This document shows, piece by piece, positions 42,563 to 50,985 of a stretch of DNA of 64,000 nucleotides (positions are counted from its first letter, which is position 1; each line of letters starts with the position of its first letter). The DNA is from JBFAPK01 sp040676675 (lineage in GTDB: Bacteria > Actinomycetota > Actinomycetes > Mycobacteriales > Micromonosporaceae), in contig NZ_JBFAPK010000028.1 in the NCBI RefSeq assembly GCF_040676675.1, positions 55,358 to 119,357 of the forward strand. The letters run 5' to 3'. Both the position numbers and the translations under genes were made by a program. The notes below the pieces were generated by a model. The model did no database searches. It had not been told where the DNA came from and was given only the letters and a program-made list of their open reading frames with translations.

Positions 42563-44458
42563 ATGTCTCGTCACCTTCCCGGGGTGCCACCCGTACCCCG
42601 ACACCGCTCTCGGGGCCGCCTCCGGGCGGCGCTCGCCGCGACCACCACCGGCGTCGTCGCGCTCGCCTCGCTCACCGCCGCCGGCACGGGCGCCGCGGGC
42701 GCCGCCCCGCCGACGCGTGCCGGCACGCCGGTCACGGTGGCCGACGACCCGACCCGCCCCGGCTGGACGCTGCGCTACAACGAGAGCTTCGCCAACCCGC
42801 TCGGCGACGCCGCCTGGGTGCGGGAGACCTACCAGCGCCCGTTCGACACGATCATGGACGACAACGGGCAGTGGTACCGCAACGACTACGGGCCGGACTG
42901 GACCACCGCCTTCAACTCCTTCTCCACGTACCGGAAGGAGTTCCGGGTCGGCACCGACGGCTGGCTGACCGCGTCACTGTCGGCGCGGGACTGGAACAAC
43001 GACGGCGTCATCGAGTCCCCGCCGTCGATCACGCGGCAGGCGCTCGGCGGCGAGTACGTCGCCAGGCTGAACGTGCCGGACCACACCGGCGGGGCCATCT
43101 TCCGCCCCACCAACAAGCTGCCCGACCGCTACCGGATCGAGTACAAGCTGAAGACGCTCGACTTCGGCGGCAAGCGCAACGGCAGCATCGAGTACGGCGG
43201 CCGCGTCAACGGCTACGGCACGCAGGGCTGCAAGACGCAGCACCCGTGGGGCGAGGGTTCGGACAGCCCGGGCTGGTCGGGCGACGCCTCGGTACCGTAC
43301 TGCGAGTGGCAGGACGTGCGCGCCGGCCCGTACGGCTACAACGGCTTCCACTTCCTCTCCATCGTGGACTTCGCCGACCCGGCCCCGCGCAACAACCACT
43401 TCTGGCACTACCGGCGCAAGGTGCTGATGGACTCGTTCTCCCAGCATCCGGACCGGGTCGGCAGCGGCACCGGCGGGCGGGTCTGCGACTCCAACACCGG
43501 GCAGTACTACAACTACCGGGACAGCAGCTTCAACACGGTCAACATGTGGATCAGCGGGATGCCGAACTGGACCCCCGGCCGGGGCGGGCTGGCCGGCAAC
43601 TCGCAGTGGTTCATGACCACCTGCTCGGGCGGCGTCGCCGAGCAGCAGCTCTCCTCGGCGGCGGAGCTGCAACCGGAGCTGATGCCGAACGAGTTCTACA
43701 CCTTCGCCATCGAGCGTGACGCCACCGGCTACGTGCTGGAGGCGAGCGGGAACTTCGCCCGGGTCGGCCGGAAGACCATCCGCTTCCACCGGCCGTTCGT
43801 CGTCGGCAACGCCCCGATCTGGCACTACAACACCCAGCCCGGCGAGTACGACGGCCGCTTCAACGGCAACCTGGTGCAGAACGACTACCACGGCAGCACC
43901 ACCTGGCCGGACCAGTGGCCCGCCGGCTCGGCGTACCCGGACTACTTCGTCATCGGCGACCTCTACACCAACGTGTACGAGGGCAGCGCCAGCCTGACCG
44001 ACATCCGGCTCTACACCCCGCAGACCCAGAGCGGCACCAACCTCGCGCTGAACCGTCCGGCCAGCGCGGACAGCCAGTGCGCCGCGAGCGAGGCGCCCGC
44101 CAAGGCGGTCAACGGCAGCTGGACCCAGGGCGTGTCGGACAAGTGGTGCTCGCTGGGGGCCAGCAGGTGGCTCCAGGTCGACCTGCAGTCCAGCAACCAG
44201 GTGGGCCGGTTCGTGCTGCGCCACTCCGGCGCCGGCGGCGAGAAACCGAGCTGGAACACGCGCGACTTCGACATCCAGGTGAGCGAGAACGGCAGCGCCT
44301 GGAGCACCGTGGCGACGGTACGAGGGAACACCGCCGACGTCACCACGCACCCGGTGACACCGGTCAACGCCCGGTACGTCCGGGTGAACGTACTCACCCC
44401 GACCAGCGACAGCGACCGGGCCGCCCGCATCTTCGAGCTGGAGGTCTATGCCAGCTGA
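42563..44458 (+). CDS. Unrecognised secreted protein with C-terminal discoidin domain, probable glycan-active enzyme
   Basis: 631 aa. An Arg-rich n-region and hydrophobic AALAATTTGVVALASLTAAG form a signal peptide. Residues about 60-490 are a large Trp/Tyr/Asn-rich region: WTLRYNESFANPLGDAAWVR, GQWYRNDYGPDW, RYRIEYKLKTLDFGGKRNGS and NGFHFLSIVDFADP. It suggests a jelly-roll (concanavalin-like) glycosidase or lyase fold, but I cannot match it to a family and see no GH16 ExDxxE motif. Residues 495-631 are an F5/8-type discoidin domain (LALNRPASADSQCAASEAPA, ending ARIFELEVYAS). It starts 12 bp after the sugar-binding protein gene, so it belongs to the operon and probably releases or binds the imported sugar. 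GAGGGG precedes the ATG. Confidence 0.75.
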   Translation: MSRHLPGVPPVPRHRSRGRLRAALAATTTGVVALASLTAAGTGAAGAAPPTRAGTPVTVADDPTRPGWTLRYNESFANPLGDAAWVRETYQRPFDTIMDDNGQWYRNDYGPDWTTAFNSFSTYRKEFRVGTDGWLTASLSARDWNNDGVIESPPSITRQALGGEYVARLNVPDHTGGAIFRPTNKLPDRYRIEYKLKTLDFGGKRNGSIEYGGRVNGYGTQGCKTQHPWGEGSDSPGWSGDASVPYCEWQDVRAGPYGYNGFHFLSIVDFADPAPRNNHFWHYRRKVLMDSFSQHPDRVGSGTGGRVCDSNTGQYYNYRDSSFNTVNMWISGMPNWTPGRGGLAGNSQWFMTTCSGGVAEQQLSSAAELQPELMPNEFYTFAIERDATGYVLEASGNFARVGRKTIRFHRPFVVGNAPIWHYNTQPGEYDGRFNGNLVQNDYHGSTTWPDQWPAGSAYPDYFVIGDLYTNVYEGSASLTDIRLYTPQTQSGTNLALNRPASADSQCAASEAPAKAVNGSWTQGVSDKWCSLGASRWLQVDLQSSNQVGRFVLRHSGAGGEKPSWNTRDFDIQVSENGSAWSTVATVRGNTADVTTHPVTPVNARYVRVNVLTPTSDSDRAARIFELEVYAS

Positions 44459-44469
44459 CCGGGTTCTCC

Positions 44470-44502
44470 CCGGGGCCTGGCGGGCTGCCCCACCGGCCCC
44501 GG
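44470..44502. terminator. Hairpin between convergent genes
   Basis: CCGGGGCC (44470-44477) and GGCCCCGG (44495-44502) form an 8-bp stem with a 17-nt loop between the end of the second sugar operon and the convergent acyltransferase gene. Confidence 0.45.
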
Positions 44503-44515
44503 CGGGAGCCGGACG

Positions 44516-45829
44516 TCAGGCGCGGTGCGCGACGTACCGTTCGTCGTCCCGGTCGGCCGGCCGCTCGTCGTCCGCACCGGCCGGGGCGGCGGGCGGTCGC
44601 GGGCGCTCGCCGCGGGTCTGCCGGACGAGCCGCGGGCCCGGGGACCGCTCGGCCGGGTCACCGGTCGGGGTCGGCTCGTCGTTCCGCCCTTCCGGTCTGG
44701 TCCGGCGCCGGGGGCCGAGCAGCCGCATCATCGGCTTCTCGACGAAGTGGTACAGCAGCCCGGCGGCGACCAGGTTCGCCGCCAGGAAGCCGAGCGCCAC
44801 CGCCGGTCCCCGCCAGCCGGTGAAGCCGGCGGGGTGGTGGCCGGTGAGGCGCAGCACGGTCTTGATCAGGAAGACGTGCACCAGGTAGAAGGCGAACGAG
44901 ACCTCGCCAAGCCAGATCAACGGCCGGGAGCGCCACGGCGAGCGGGTGCCCCGGACGTCCGCCTCGGCCGCGGCGGCGATCAGGAGTACGTAGACCACGG
45001 CCAGCAGCGTGGTCCAGAGCTCCGCCCGGATCCACTCCATCGCCGCCACCCAGGCGACGACGAAGATCCCGGTGGCGACCCAGAGGTTCGGCCCCCGCCA
45101 CCTGCGGCGTACCACCAGCTCACCGGCGGCCACGCCCATCCAGAACTCCAGCGAGCGCGCGAGCGGGAAGATCTGGGTGAACCACCAGCGGTCCGCCTCG
45201 GGCAGCAGCGTCTGCGCCGGCCAGAGCGCGAGGATCAGCAGCGGCATGGCGATGACGACGGCGTAGAGCAGCCACGGCCGCATCCGGCGTACGGCCGGCA
45301 GCACCAGGGGCAGGCAGAGGTAGAAGAACAGCTCGCAGGAGAGCGACCAGCTCACCGTGTTGACGCTGTAGAAGTAGCCCGGCGTCGGGTTCCACGCCTG
45401 GATCAGGAACAGGTTGCTCAGGGTCACCCGGAGATCGTGCGGATCGGCCAGGTACGCCCCGACGAGCAGGACGGCCGCCCAGGTCACTACGTGGTTCGGG
45501 TAGATCTTCGCGAACCGGCGCCGCCAGAAGGCGACCGGGGTGTCGCCGGGGCGGGCGGACCAGACCAGCACGAAGCCGCTGAGGACGAAGAAGAACTGCA
45601 CGCCGGAGAGGCCCAGCGTGAAGACCCAGTCCACCACCGCCTTGTAGTCGGGCTCGGCGACGATCCGCATGGTGCCGACGTGGAAGCCGAAGACGAGCAG
45701 GGCGGCGACCCAGCGCAGTCCGGTCAGCGACGGCAGCCGGCCGAGCGCTCCGGGCGGCGTCGCGGGCGGGGCGGATCCCCCACCGTCGGCCTTGCTGGTG
45801 ACGAGTTCCGTGCCGGCGAGCGAGGTCAC
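44516..45829 (-). CDS. Membrane acyltransferase, family 3
   Basis: 437 aa with about ten helices. LPSLTGLRWVAALLVFGFHV holds the catalytic His motif R-x10-H of acyltransferase-3 proteins, and FFFVLSGFVLVWSARPG, PNHVVTWAAVL and VSFAFYLVHVFLIKTVLR follow. The C-terminal 65 residues are cytoplasmic, charged and Pro/Arg-rich. It probably O-acylates a cell-surface sugar or a secreted metabolite. The start is set at GTG 45829 because ACCCTA (TAGGGT on the coding strand, 45842-45837) gives a leaderless -10 seven bases before it; an in-frame GTG at 45838 overlaps that box. Confidence 0.85.
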   Translation of the reverse strand: MTSLAGTELVTSKADGGGSAPPATPPGALGRLPSLTGLRWVAALLVFGFHVGTMRIVAEPDYKAVVDWVFTLGLSGVQFFFVLSGFVLVWSARPGDTPVAFWRRRFAKIYPNHVVTWAAVLLVGAYLADPHDLRVTLSNLFLIQAWNPTPGYFYSVNTVSWSLSCELFFYLCLPLVLPAVRRMRPWLLYAVVIAMPLLILALWPAQTLLPEADRWWFTQIFPLARSLEFWMGVAAGELVVRRRWRGPNLWVATGIFVVAWVAAMEWIRAELWTTLLAVVYVLLIAAAAEADVRGTRSPWRSRPLIWLGEVSFAFYLVHVFLIKTVLRLTGHHPAGFTGWRGPAVALGFLAANLVAAGLLYHFVEKPMMRLLGPRRRTRPEGRNDEPTPTGDPAERSPGPRLVRQTRGERPRPPAAPAGADDERPADRDDERYVAHRA

Positions 45830-45850
45830 GCCAGGCACCCTATCCGGCGG

Positions 45851-46630
45851 CTACCGGTACGGTCGCAGCAGGCGGGCCACCGCCTCCGGGTCCTCGACGT
45901 GCGCGTTGTGCCCGAGCCCGGGCAGCGTGACCGCCTCGACGCCCGGGTGGTGCTCACCGGCACCCCGCGCCAGCCCGGTCAGCTGCGCGCCGGTCACCAT
46001 CGGATCACGCTCGCCCCGGGCCAGCAGCACCGGTACGCGCGCCGCCGCGAGCAGGGCCGGCATGTCGGGCGCGCCCACCCCGAAGGCCCGCGGGTCCAGC
46101 GCCAGGCGCCAGCGGCCCCCCTCCTCGCGCAGGCCGTGCCGCACCGCCGGGGCGTCGGGTTCGACGAGACCGGCCAGCCCCGAGACGCGCAGGTGCCGCG
46201 CGGCGGCCTCGGCGGGCGAGTCGAACCAGGCGACCGACCGCCCGGCCAGCGCCCCGGCCCGGTCCAGCTCCTCGGCCGTCCAGGCGACCTTGATGCCGAG
46301 CCCGACGACCGCCTCGATCCGCAGGTCGAAGCCGTCCCCGGCGAGGGCCAACGCGAGCACGCCGCCGAGCGAGTGCCCGAGCACCACGGTCGGCCGGGCC
46401 GGCTCGACCGCGCGGGCGACGGCGGCGGCCAGCGCCTCGAACGAGTAGTCGTCGAGCGGGTCGCTGCCACCGTGGCCCGGCAGGTCCGGCGCCAGCCACC
46501 GCCCCGGCCAGTGCCGGGCCAGCACGGGCGGCCAGGCGTCCCAGACGTCGCCGGTCGCGCCGAGGCCGTGCAAGAGCAGCAGCAACCGCTCGCCGCTGCC
46601 GCCGCCGCGCATCCGCAGGTCGCCCGTCAT
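45851..46630 (-). CDS. Alpha/beta-hydrolase
   Basis: 259 aa hydrolase: oxyanion-hole LLLLLHGLGATGD, nucleophile elbow VVLGHSLGGVLALA with Ser, acidic residue in LLARGERDPMV and catalytic His in LPGLGHNAHVEDP near the C-terminus. A cap region (SVAWFDSPAEAAARHLR) lies between. Cytoplasmic; the ester or C-C substrate is unknown. The ATG at 46630 has no Shine-Dalgarno and CAGACT seven bases upstream, fitting a leaderless start. A 21-bp gap separates its end from the acyltransferase start. Confidence 0.85.
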   Translation of the reverse strand: MTGDLRMRGGGSGERLLLLLHGLGATGDVWDAWPPVLARHWPGRWLAPDLPGHGGSDPLDDYSFEALAAAVARAVEPARPTVVLGHSLGGVLALALAGDGFDLRIEAVVGLGIKVAWTAEELDRAGALAGRSVAWFDSPAEAAARHLRVSGLAGLVEPDAPAVRHGLREEGGRWRLALDPRAFGVGAPDMPALLAAARVPVLLARGERDPMVTGAQLTGLARGAGEHHPGVEAVTLPGLGHNAHVEDPEAVARLLRPYR

Positions 46631-46750
46631 GCCGGGCAGTCTGCCATCCGGAGGCCACCCGGCGCCGTCCCCGCGCGGCGCCACGGCGGGCGGCGGATCG
46701 CCTCGGGGCCGAGGAAAGGCCGGGGGCAGCCCGGCGTCGGGCCGGCTCGG

Positions 46751-46785
46751 CGGCGGGCGGCGGGCGGCGGGCGGCGGGCGGCGGG
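46751..46785. repeat. Heptanucleotide repeat (CGGCGGG)5
   Basis: Five exact CGGCGGG units abut the stop codon of the dienelactone-hydrolase gene (stop at 46786-46788). Confidence 0.95.
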
Positions 46786-47352
46786 TCAGAATCGGGCCAG
46801 AAAGGCGAGGCTACGCTCCCAGGTCGACCGGGTGGCGGCTTCGTCGTACCCGGGGATGCCGTCGTCGGTGTAGAGGTGCCCGGCGCCCGGGTAGGTGAAG
46901 ATCTCCAGCTCGGCGCCGGCGTCGACCATGGCCTTCCGCCAGGCGGCCACCTCGTCGGCCGGCTCGAACTCGTCCGGGTCGGCGAGGTGCACCTGGACCG
47001 GCAGGCCCGCCCGGACCGTCGCGGGGTCGCCGGCGGCCCCGTGCCAGAAGAGCAGCCCGGGGGTCTCCGGCCGCTCGGCGGCGAGTTCGGCGGCGAACGA
47101 CGCGCCGAGCGAGAGGCCGGCGAGGACCGCGGTGCCGGGCAGCTCCCGGGCCGCCTCGCGGGCCCGCCTGCGCAGGTTCACCCGGCCGATGTCGTCGTGG
47201 ATGGCGAACCCGTCGTCGATCGAGTCGGCGGTGCGGCCGTCGTACAGGTCGGGGGTGACGACCCGGTGCCCGGCGGCGCGGAGCCGGTCGGCGGTGGCCA
47301 ACACGGCGGGCCGCAGCCCGACGACGGAGTGGAAGAGGAGGACATCAGCCAT
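46786..47352 (-). CDS. Dienelactone hydrolase-family protein
   Basis: 188 aa minimal alpha/beta hydrolase: VLLFHSVVGLRPAVLATADR at the start, VVTPDLYDGR, nucleophile elbow AGLSLGASFAAELA near 98-110 and C-terminal FTYPGAGHLYTDDGIPGYD with the catalytic His. The nucleophile is Ser, where classical dienelactone hydrolases have Cys, as in many actinobacterial relatives with general esterase activity. Substrate unknown. No partner gene. Confidence 0.85.
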   Translation of the reverse strand: MADVLLFHSVVGLRPAVLATADRLRAAGHRVVTPDLYDGRTADSIDDGFAIHDDIGRVNLRRRAREAARELPGTAVLAGLSLGASFAAELAAERPETPGLLFWHGAAGDPATVRAGLPVQVHLADPDEFEPADEVAAWRKAMVDAGAELEIFTYPGAGHLYTDDGIPGYDEAATRSTWERSLAFLARF

Positions 47353-47398
47353 ACCGGGAGGCTGCCACGGGGGTCCGACACCCTCGCCAGCGACCCCA

Positions 47399-47410
47399 GA
47401 GAGCGCTCAC
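47399..47410. promoter_or_regulatory. Second LacI/CebR-like operator, imperfect
   Basis: GAGAGCGCTCAC differs at one outer position from the perfect palindrome at 47638-47649. It lies about 240 bp further upstream, near the start of the divergent dienelactone-hydrolase gene. Confidence 0.4.
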
Positions 47411-47601
47411 ACGGCAATGATCGGGCCCGATGTGTGCCGGCCCGGCGCGCCGGTGCGGGTGGCGGCGCGCGCGAATGCGCAGGACAACGCCGCCCGGCCG
47501 CGGTCGGACAATCCCGCAGATCAGCAGCGCCGGCCGCCGCGTACCCGATAATTCACCACACGCCATGTTGCGACCCGCTCGGCGCGGGGCGGCCCCAGGG
47601 A

Positions 47602-47631
47602 TTGACATCCCTCCCTGTAAGGCCGCACAGT
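47602..47631 (+). promoter_or_regulatory. Promoter of the GH16 gene
   Basis: TTGACA (47602-47607), 18-bp spacer and CACAGT (47626-47631). The expected start site falls on the adjoining operator at 47638-47649. Confidence 0.5.
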
Positions 47632-47637
47632 AGCCCT

Positions 47638-47649
47638 GAGAGCGCTCTC
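47638..47649. promoter_or_regulatory. LacI-family (CebR-like) operator
   Basis: GAGAGCGCTCTC is a perfect 12-bp palindrome, close to the GGGAGCGCTCCC operators of CebR-type regulators that sense cellulose or glucan oligomers. It overlaps the predicted transcription start of the secreted GH16 glucanase. Confidence 0.6.
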
Positions 47650-47726
47650 TAGTCACACTCTCGACATTCCTGCGTAACGAGCCCGCCGAGCGTCCCCCCT
47701 GTCGCGCGGGCCCGGAAGGAGTACCC

Positions 47727-49487
47727 ATGAACGCGGCTATGCCGCAGACCGCCGTCGGGCGGTACCGGCCCGGCCGGTGGCGCCTCGCGGCACTGGCGAG
47801 CGCCCTGGTGGCGCTGCTCTGCACGTACCTCGCGGTGGTCGGCATGCGGGCCGAAGCGGCAGAGACCCCGGTCTCGCAGGGCAAGCCCGTCACCGCCTCC
47901 TCGACCGAGTCGGAGATCGCCTTCCCGGCGTCCGCCGCCGTCGACGGAAACGCCGGAACCCGCTGGTCCAGCGGCTTCACCGACCCGCAGTGGCTGCAGG
48001 TCGACCTCGGCGCCACCGTGTCGCTCACCCACGTCGTCGTCAACTGGGAGGCCGCCTACGCGCGGGCGTTCCAGATCCAGGTCTCCACCAACGGCACGAC
48101 CTGGACCAACGTCTACTCCACCACCACCAGCACCGGCGGCAACCAGGACCTGACCGTCTCCGGCAGCGGCCGGTACGTGCGGCTGTACGGCACCCAGCGG
48201 GCCACCCAGTGGGGCTACTCCGTCTGGGAGTTCCAGGTCTTCGGCGGCAGCGGCCCCACCGTACCGCCCACCACCCCGCCGACCAGTTCCCCGCCGCCCG
48301 GCGGCACCGTCCTCCTGTCGTACCGCAAGCCCGCCGTCGCCTCCACCGACCAGAACGACGTCAACTGCGGCGGCTGCACCCCGGACAAGGCGTTCGACAA
48401 CGACCCGGCGAGCCGCTGGGCGACCAGCTCCACCACCGGCTGGGTCGACCCGGGCTGGATCTACGTGGACCTCGGCGCCAGCGCCACCATCCGGCAGGTG
48501 GTCCTCCAGTGGGACCCGGCGTACGCCACCTCCTACCAGATCCAGGTCTCCAACGACGCCACCAACTGGACCTCGATCTACTCGACCACGACCGGTCGGG
48601 GCTTCAAGGAGACGCTGAACGTCAACGGCACCGGCCGGTACGTGCGGATGTACGGCACCAAGCGGGTCGGCCCGTACGGGTACTCGCTCTGGGAGTTCAA
48701 GGTCTACGGCACCGGCGGCAGCCCGACCACCCCGCCCGCCATGCCGCCGGACCCGACCTTCCCCGCGACCCGCCTCGTCTGGAGCGACGAGTTCAACGGC
48801 GCCGCCGGCAGCAAGCCCGACCCGGCCAAGTGGACCATCGACCCGGGCACCGGACAGAACAACGAGCTGCAGTACTACACGAACAACAACAACGCCTCGA
48901 TGGACGGCACCGGCTCGCTGGTCATCGAGGCACGCCGGGAGGCCGCCGGCGGCCGGCAGTACACCTCGCACCGGATGAACACCGGCAACAAGTTCCACGT
49001 GCAGTACGGCCGCGTCGAGGCCCGGGTCAAGGTGCCGAAGGGCAACGGCTTCTGGCCGGCGTTCTGGATGATGGGCGCCGACTTCCTCACCGGGCGCCCC
49101 TGGCCGTACAACGGCGAGATCGACATCATGGAGGTCCTCGGCCGCAACACCCTTGAGGGCTACTCGACGCTGCACGCGCCGGCCTACAACGGCGGCGGCG
49201 GGTACGGGCAGAAGTACACCGCGCCCGGCAACGTCGACCTGGCCAACGACTTCCACGTCTGGTCCGCCGAGTGGGACAGCAAGGGCATCACGTTCAAGCT
49301 CGACGGCCAGACGGTCTTCTACGCCAGCAAGGAGACGGTGGAGACGACCCGCGGCCCGTGGGTCTACGACCACCCGTTCTACCTCATCCTCAACCTCGCG
49401 GTAGGCGGCGACTTCCCCGGCCCGGTCGACGGCAGCACCCCGTTCCCGTCCCGGATGCTCGTGGACTACGTCCGCGTCTACCAGTAA
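47727..49487 (+). CDS. Secreted GH16 glucanase with two discoidin domains
   Basis: 586 aa. Signal/anchor LAALASALVALLCTYLAVVG, then two F5/8-type discoidin domains (about 50-175 with FTDPQWLQVDLGA and 200-335 with VDPGWIYVDLGA) separated by a Pro/Thr linker. The GH16 catalytic domain (about 355-586) begins LVWSDEFNG and carries GEIDIMEVLG with nucleophile Glu464, Asp466 and acid/base Glu469, plus FWPAFWMMG and the C-terminal MLVDYVRVYQ. It is expected to cleave beta-1,3- or 1,3-1,4-glucans such as laminarin. ATG with AAGGAG upstream. A CebR-like operator precedes it. Confidence 0.93.
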   Translation: MNAAMPQTAVGRYRPGRWRLAALASALVALLCTYLAVVGMRAEAAETPVSQGKPVTASSTESEIAFPASAAVDGNAGTRWSSGFTDPQWLQVDLGATVSLTHVVVNWEAAYARAFQIQVSTNGTTWTNVYSTTTSTGGNQDLTVSGSGRYVRLYGTQRATQWGYSVWEFQVFGGSGPTVPPTTPPTSSPPPGGTVLLSYRKPAVASTDQNDVNCGGCTPDKAFDNDPASRWATSSTTGWVDPGWIYVDLGASATIRQVVLQWDPAYATSYQIQVSNDATNWTSIYSTTTGRGFKETLNVNGTGRYVRMYGTKRVGPYGYSLWEFKVYGTGGSPTTPPAMPPDPTFPATRLVWSDEFNGAAGSKPDPAKWTIDPGTGQNNELQYYTNNNNASMDGTGSLVIEARREAAGGRQYTSHRMNTGNKFHVQYGRVEARVKVPKGNGFWPAFWMMGADFLTGRPWPYNGEIDIMEVLGRNTLEGYSTLHAPAYNGGGGYGQKYTAPGNVDLANDFHVWSAEWDSKGITFKLDGQTVFYASKETVETTRGPWVYDHPFYLILNLAVGGDFPGPVDGSTPFPSRMLVDYVRVYQ

Positions 49488-49494
49488 CAGGCCC

Positions 49495-49532
49495 GGTGGG
49501 TGGTCGGGGAACGCCGGCCCCGGCCACCCACC
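49495..49532 (+). terminator. Terminator after the GH16 gene
   Basis: A 15-bp stem (GGTGGGTGG-T-CGGGG paired with CCCCG-G-CCACCCACC, including one G-U pair) with an 8-nt loop starts 7 bp after the GH16 stop. Confidence 0.75.
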
Positions 49533-49676
49533 GTCCCCCATCCATCCGCTCCACCGTCCCCCAGGCGCCCGGATCCCCCGGTCCGGGCCCGGCGATCCGG
49601 CTCCGGCAGCCGCACCGCCGGATTCGTCCGCACCACCGCAGATCGGCGTACCGACTCCCCCACTAAGGAGCCAGTC

Positions 49677-50594
49677 ATGCAACGGGCCGCACCGTCCCCC
49701 ACCACCCGCGTCGGCGTACTGCGCCTCGCCGTACTCCTCGGCGCCCTCTTCTCCCTGCTCGGCGCGTACCTCGTCGTCGCCGTCGTGCGCGCCGAGGCCG
49801 CGGCGAGCGGCGACTCGTCGAAGGCGGCGCCCGCCGACATCGTGCGGGTCGCCGAGTTCCTCGCCGAGTGCCCCCTCACCCACCGGTTGCCCGACGACCC
49901 GATCATCTTCCCGAGGCTCGCGGGCGCCTCGCACATGCACGACTTCTTCGGCAACCGCTCGACGAACGCCAACTCGGACTACACGAGCCTCGCCGGGGCC
50001 ACCAGCAACTGCAACCCGGTGATCGACCTGTCGTCGTACTGGGTGCCTACGCTGTACGTGAACAACCAGCCGGTCGCCCCCACCGGCACCACCTTCTACT
50101 ACCTGGGCGAGGGCGTCCGCGAGGACATCACCCGCCAGATCCAGCCGTTCCCGGCCGGTCTGAAGATCGTCGCGGGCAACGCCAAGGCCACCGGCCCGAA
50201 CGACAGCATCGCCCGCTGGTCCTGCCTGCACCACGGCGAGGTGCCGCCCGGCAAGGACTTCGTCAACTGCCCCGCCGGCTCGATGCTGGAGTCGTACCTG
50301 GACTTCCCGCAGTGCTGGAACGGCCGTGACCTCGACTCGGCCGACCACAAGAGCCACATGTCGTACCCGGTGGGCGGTGCCTGCCCGGCCACCCACCCCG
50401 TGCCGGTGCCCAAGCTGCGCCAGGTGCTCCGCTACCCGGTCAACGGCAACCCGGCCGGCTTCCGGCTCGCCTCCGGCCCCGGATACACCATGCACGGCGA
50501 CTTCTTCAACGCCTGGCCGACGGCCGAACTGGCCCGCCGCGTCCGGGACTGCATCAACGCCATCATCAAGTGCAACGCCGACGGCCGGTACTGA
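49677..50594 (+). CDS. Secreted DUF1996-family protein
   Basis: 305 aa. Signal peptide with LAVLLGALFSLLGAYLVVAVV ending at AEAA. The mature part is a single DUF1996 domain: GASHMHDFFGNRSTNANSDY, YWVPTLYVNN, CPAGSMLESYLDFPQCWNGR, HMSYPVGGACP and MHGDFFNAWP, with conserved Cys and His that could bind a metal. Function is unknown; the family occurs in secreted fungal and actinobacterial proteins, often near or fused to carbohydrate-binding modules. ATG 49677 after AAGGAG. It lies after the GH16 terminator, so it probably has its own promoter. Confidence 0.85.
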   Translation: MQRAAPSPTTRVGVLRLAVLLGALFSLLGAYLVVAVVRAEAAASGDSSKAAPADIVRVAEFLAECPLTHRLPDDPIIFPRLAGASHMHDFFGNRSTNANSDYTSLAGATSNCNPVIDLSSYWVPTLYVNNQPVAPTGTTFYYLGEGVREDITRQIQPFPAGLKIVAGNAKATGPNDSIARWSCLHHGEVPPGKDFVNCPAGSMLESYLDFPQCWNGRDLDSADHKSHMSYPVGGACPATHPVPVPKLRQVLRYPVNGNPAGFRLASGPGYTMHGDFFNAWPTAELARRVRDCINAIIKCNADGRY

Positions 50595-50780
50595 GTTGCT
50601 GCGCTCGCTGAGTTGCTGCGCTCGCTGCGCTACGCGGCGCTGAGGGGCGATCGTCCTTCGCCTGCGGGGCGCGACCGCTTCGCGGCGCGCTCCTCGGCTG
50701 CAGGACGACGCCGCGCCGCTTCGCTTGCTCGCTGAGGGAGCCTGCGGGGCGCGAGGGCTTCGCCCCGCGCTCCTCGGCTC
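50592..50780. repeat. Clustered direct and inverted repeats between DUF1996 and DUF305 genes
   Basis: A 17-bp tandem duplication, TGAGTTGCTGCGCTCGC (50592-50608, 50609-50625), begins with the DUF1996 stop codon. A 40-bp direct repeat starting CCTGCGGGGCGCGA is at 50661-50700 and 50741-50780; its copies differ mainly in a central hairpin, CCGC-TTC-GCGG in the first and GGGC-TTC-GCCC in the second, so pairing is conserved while the bases change. Further on, GGTGGGCACGGTGGCC occurs twice. Confidence 0.85.
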
Positions 50781-50985
50781 CGGGCCGGTGGGCACGGTGG
50801 CCCCGCGCCCCGCGCCCCTCGGCTCCGGTGCCGGTGCCGGTGGGCACGGTGGCCGGCGACTCGGGGCGAGCGTGGCTTGCCCGAGCTGGGTAGGCCGTCC
50901 GGTGGGTGGGTCCGCGGGTCGCGGGCCCACCCACCGGATGCGATCCGCCGTAGGCCGATTTCCGGGTACGGGAAGGAGAGCCCCA
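50595..50985. other. Repeat-filled intergenic region, no gene
   Basis: 391 bp with the repeat cluster described at 50592-50780, then two GGTGGGCACGGTGGCC copies. No promoter is evident; the DUF305 gene start has a good Shine-Dalgarno. Confidence 0.6.

Larger units (their letters stand above)
47353..47726. other. Regulatory region upstream of the GH16 gene
   Basis: 374 bp containing a candidate promoter and two GAGAGCGCTC-type palindromes (listed separately). No gene or RNA is otherwise seen. Confidence 0.6.
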
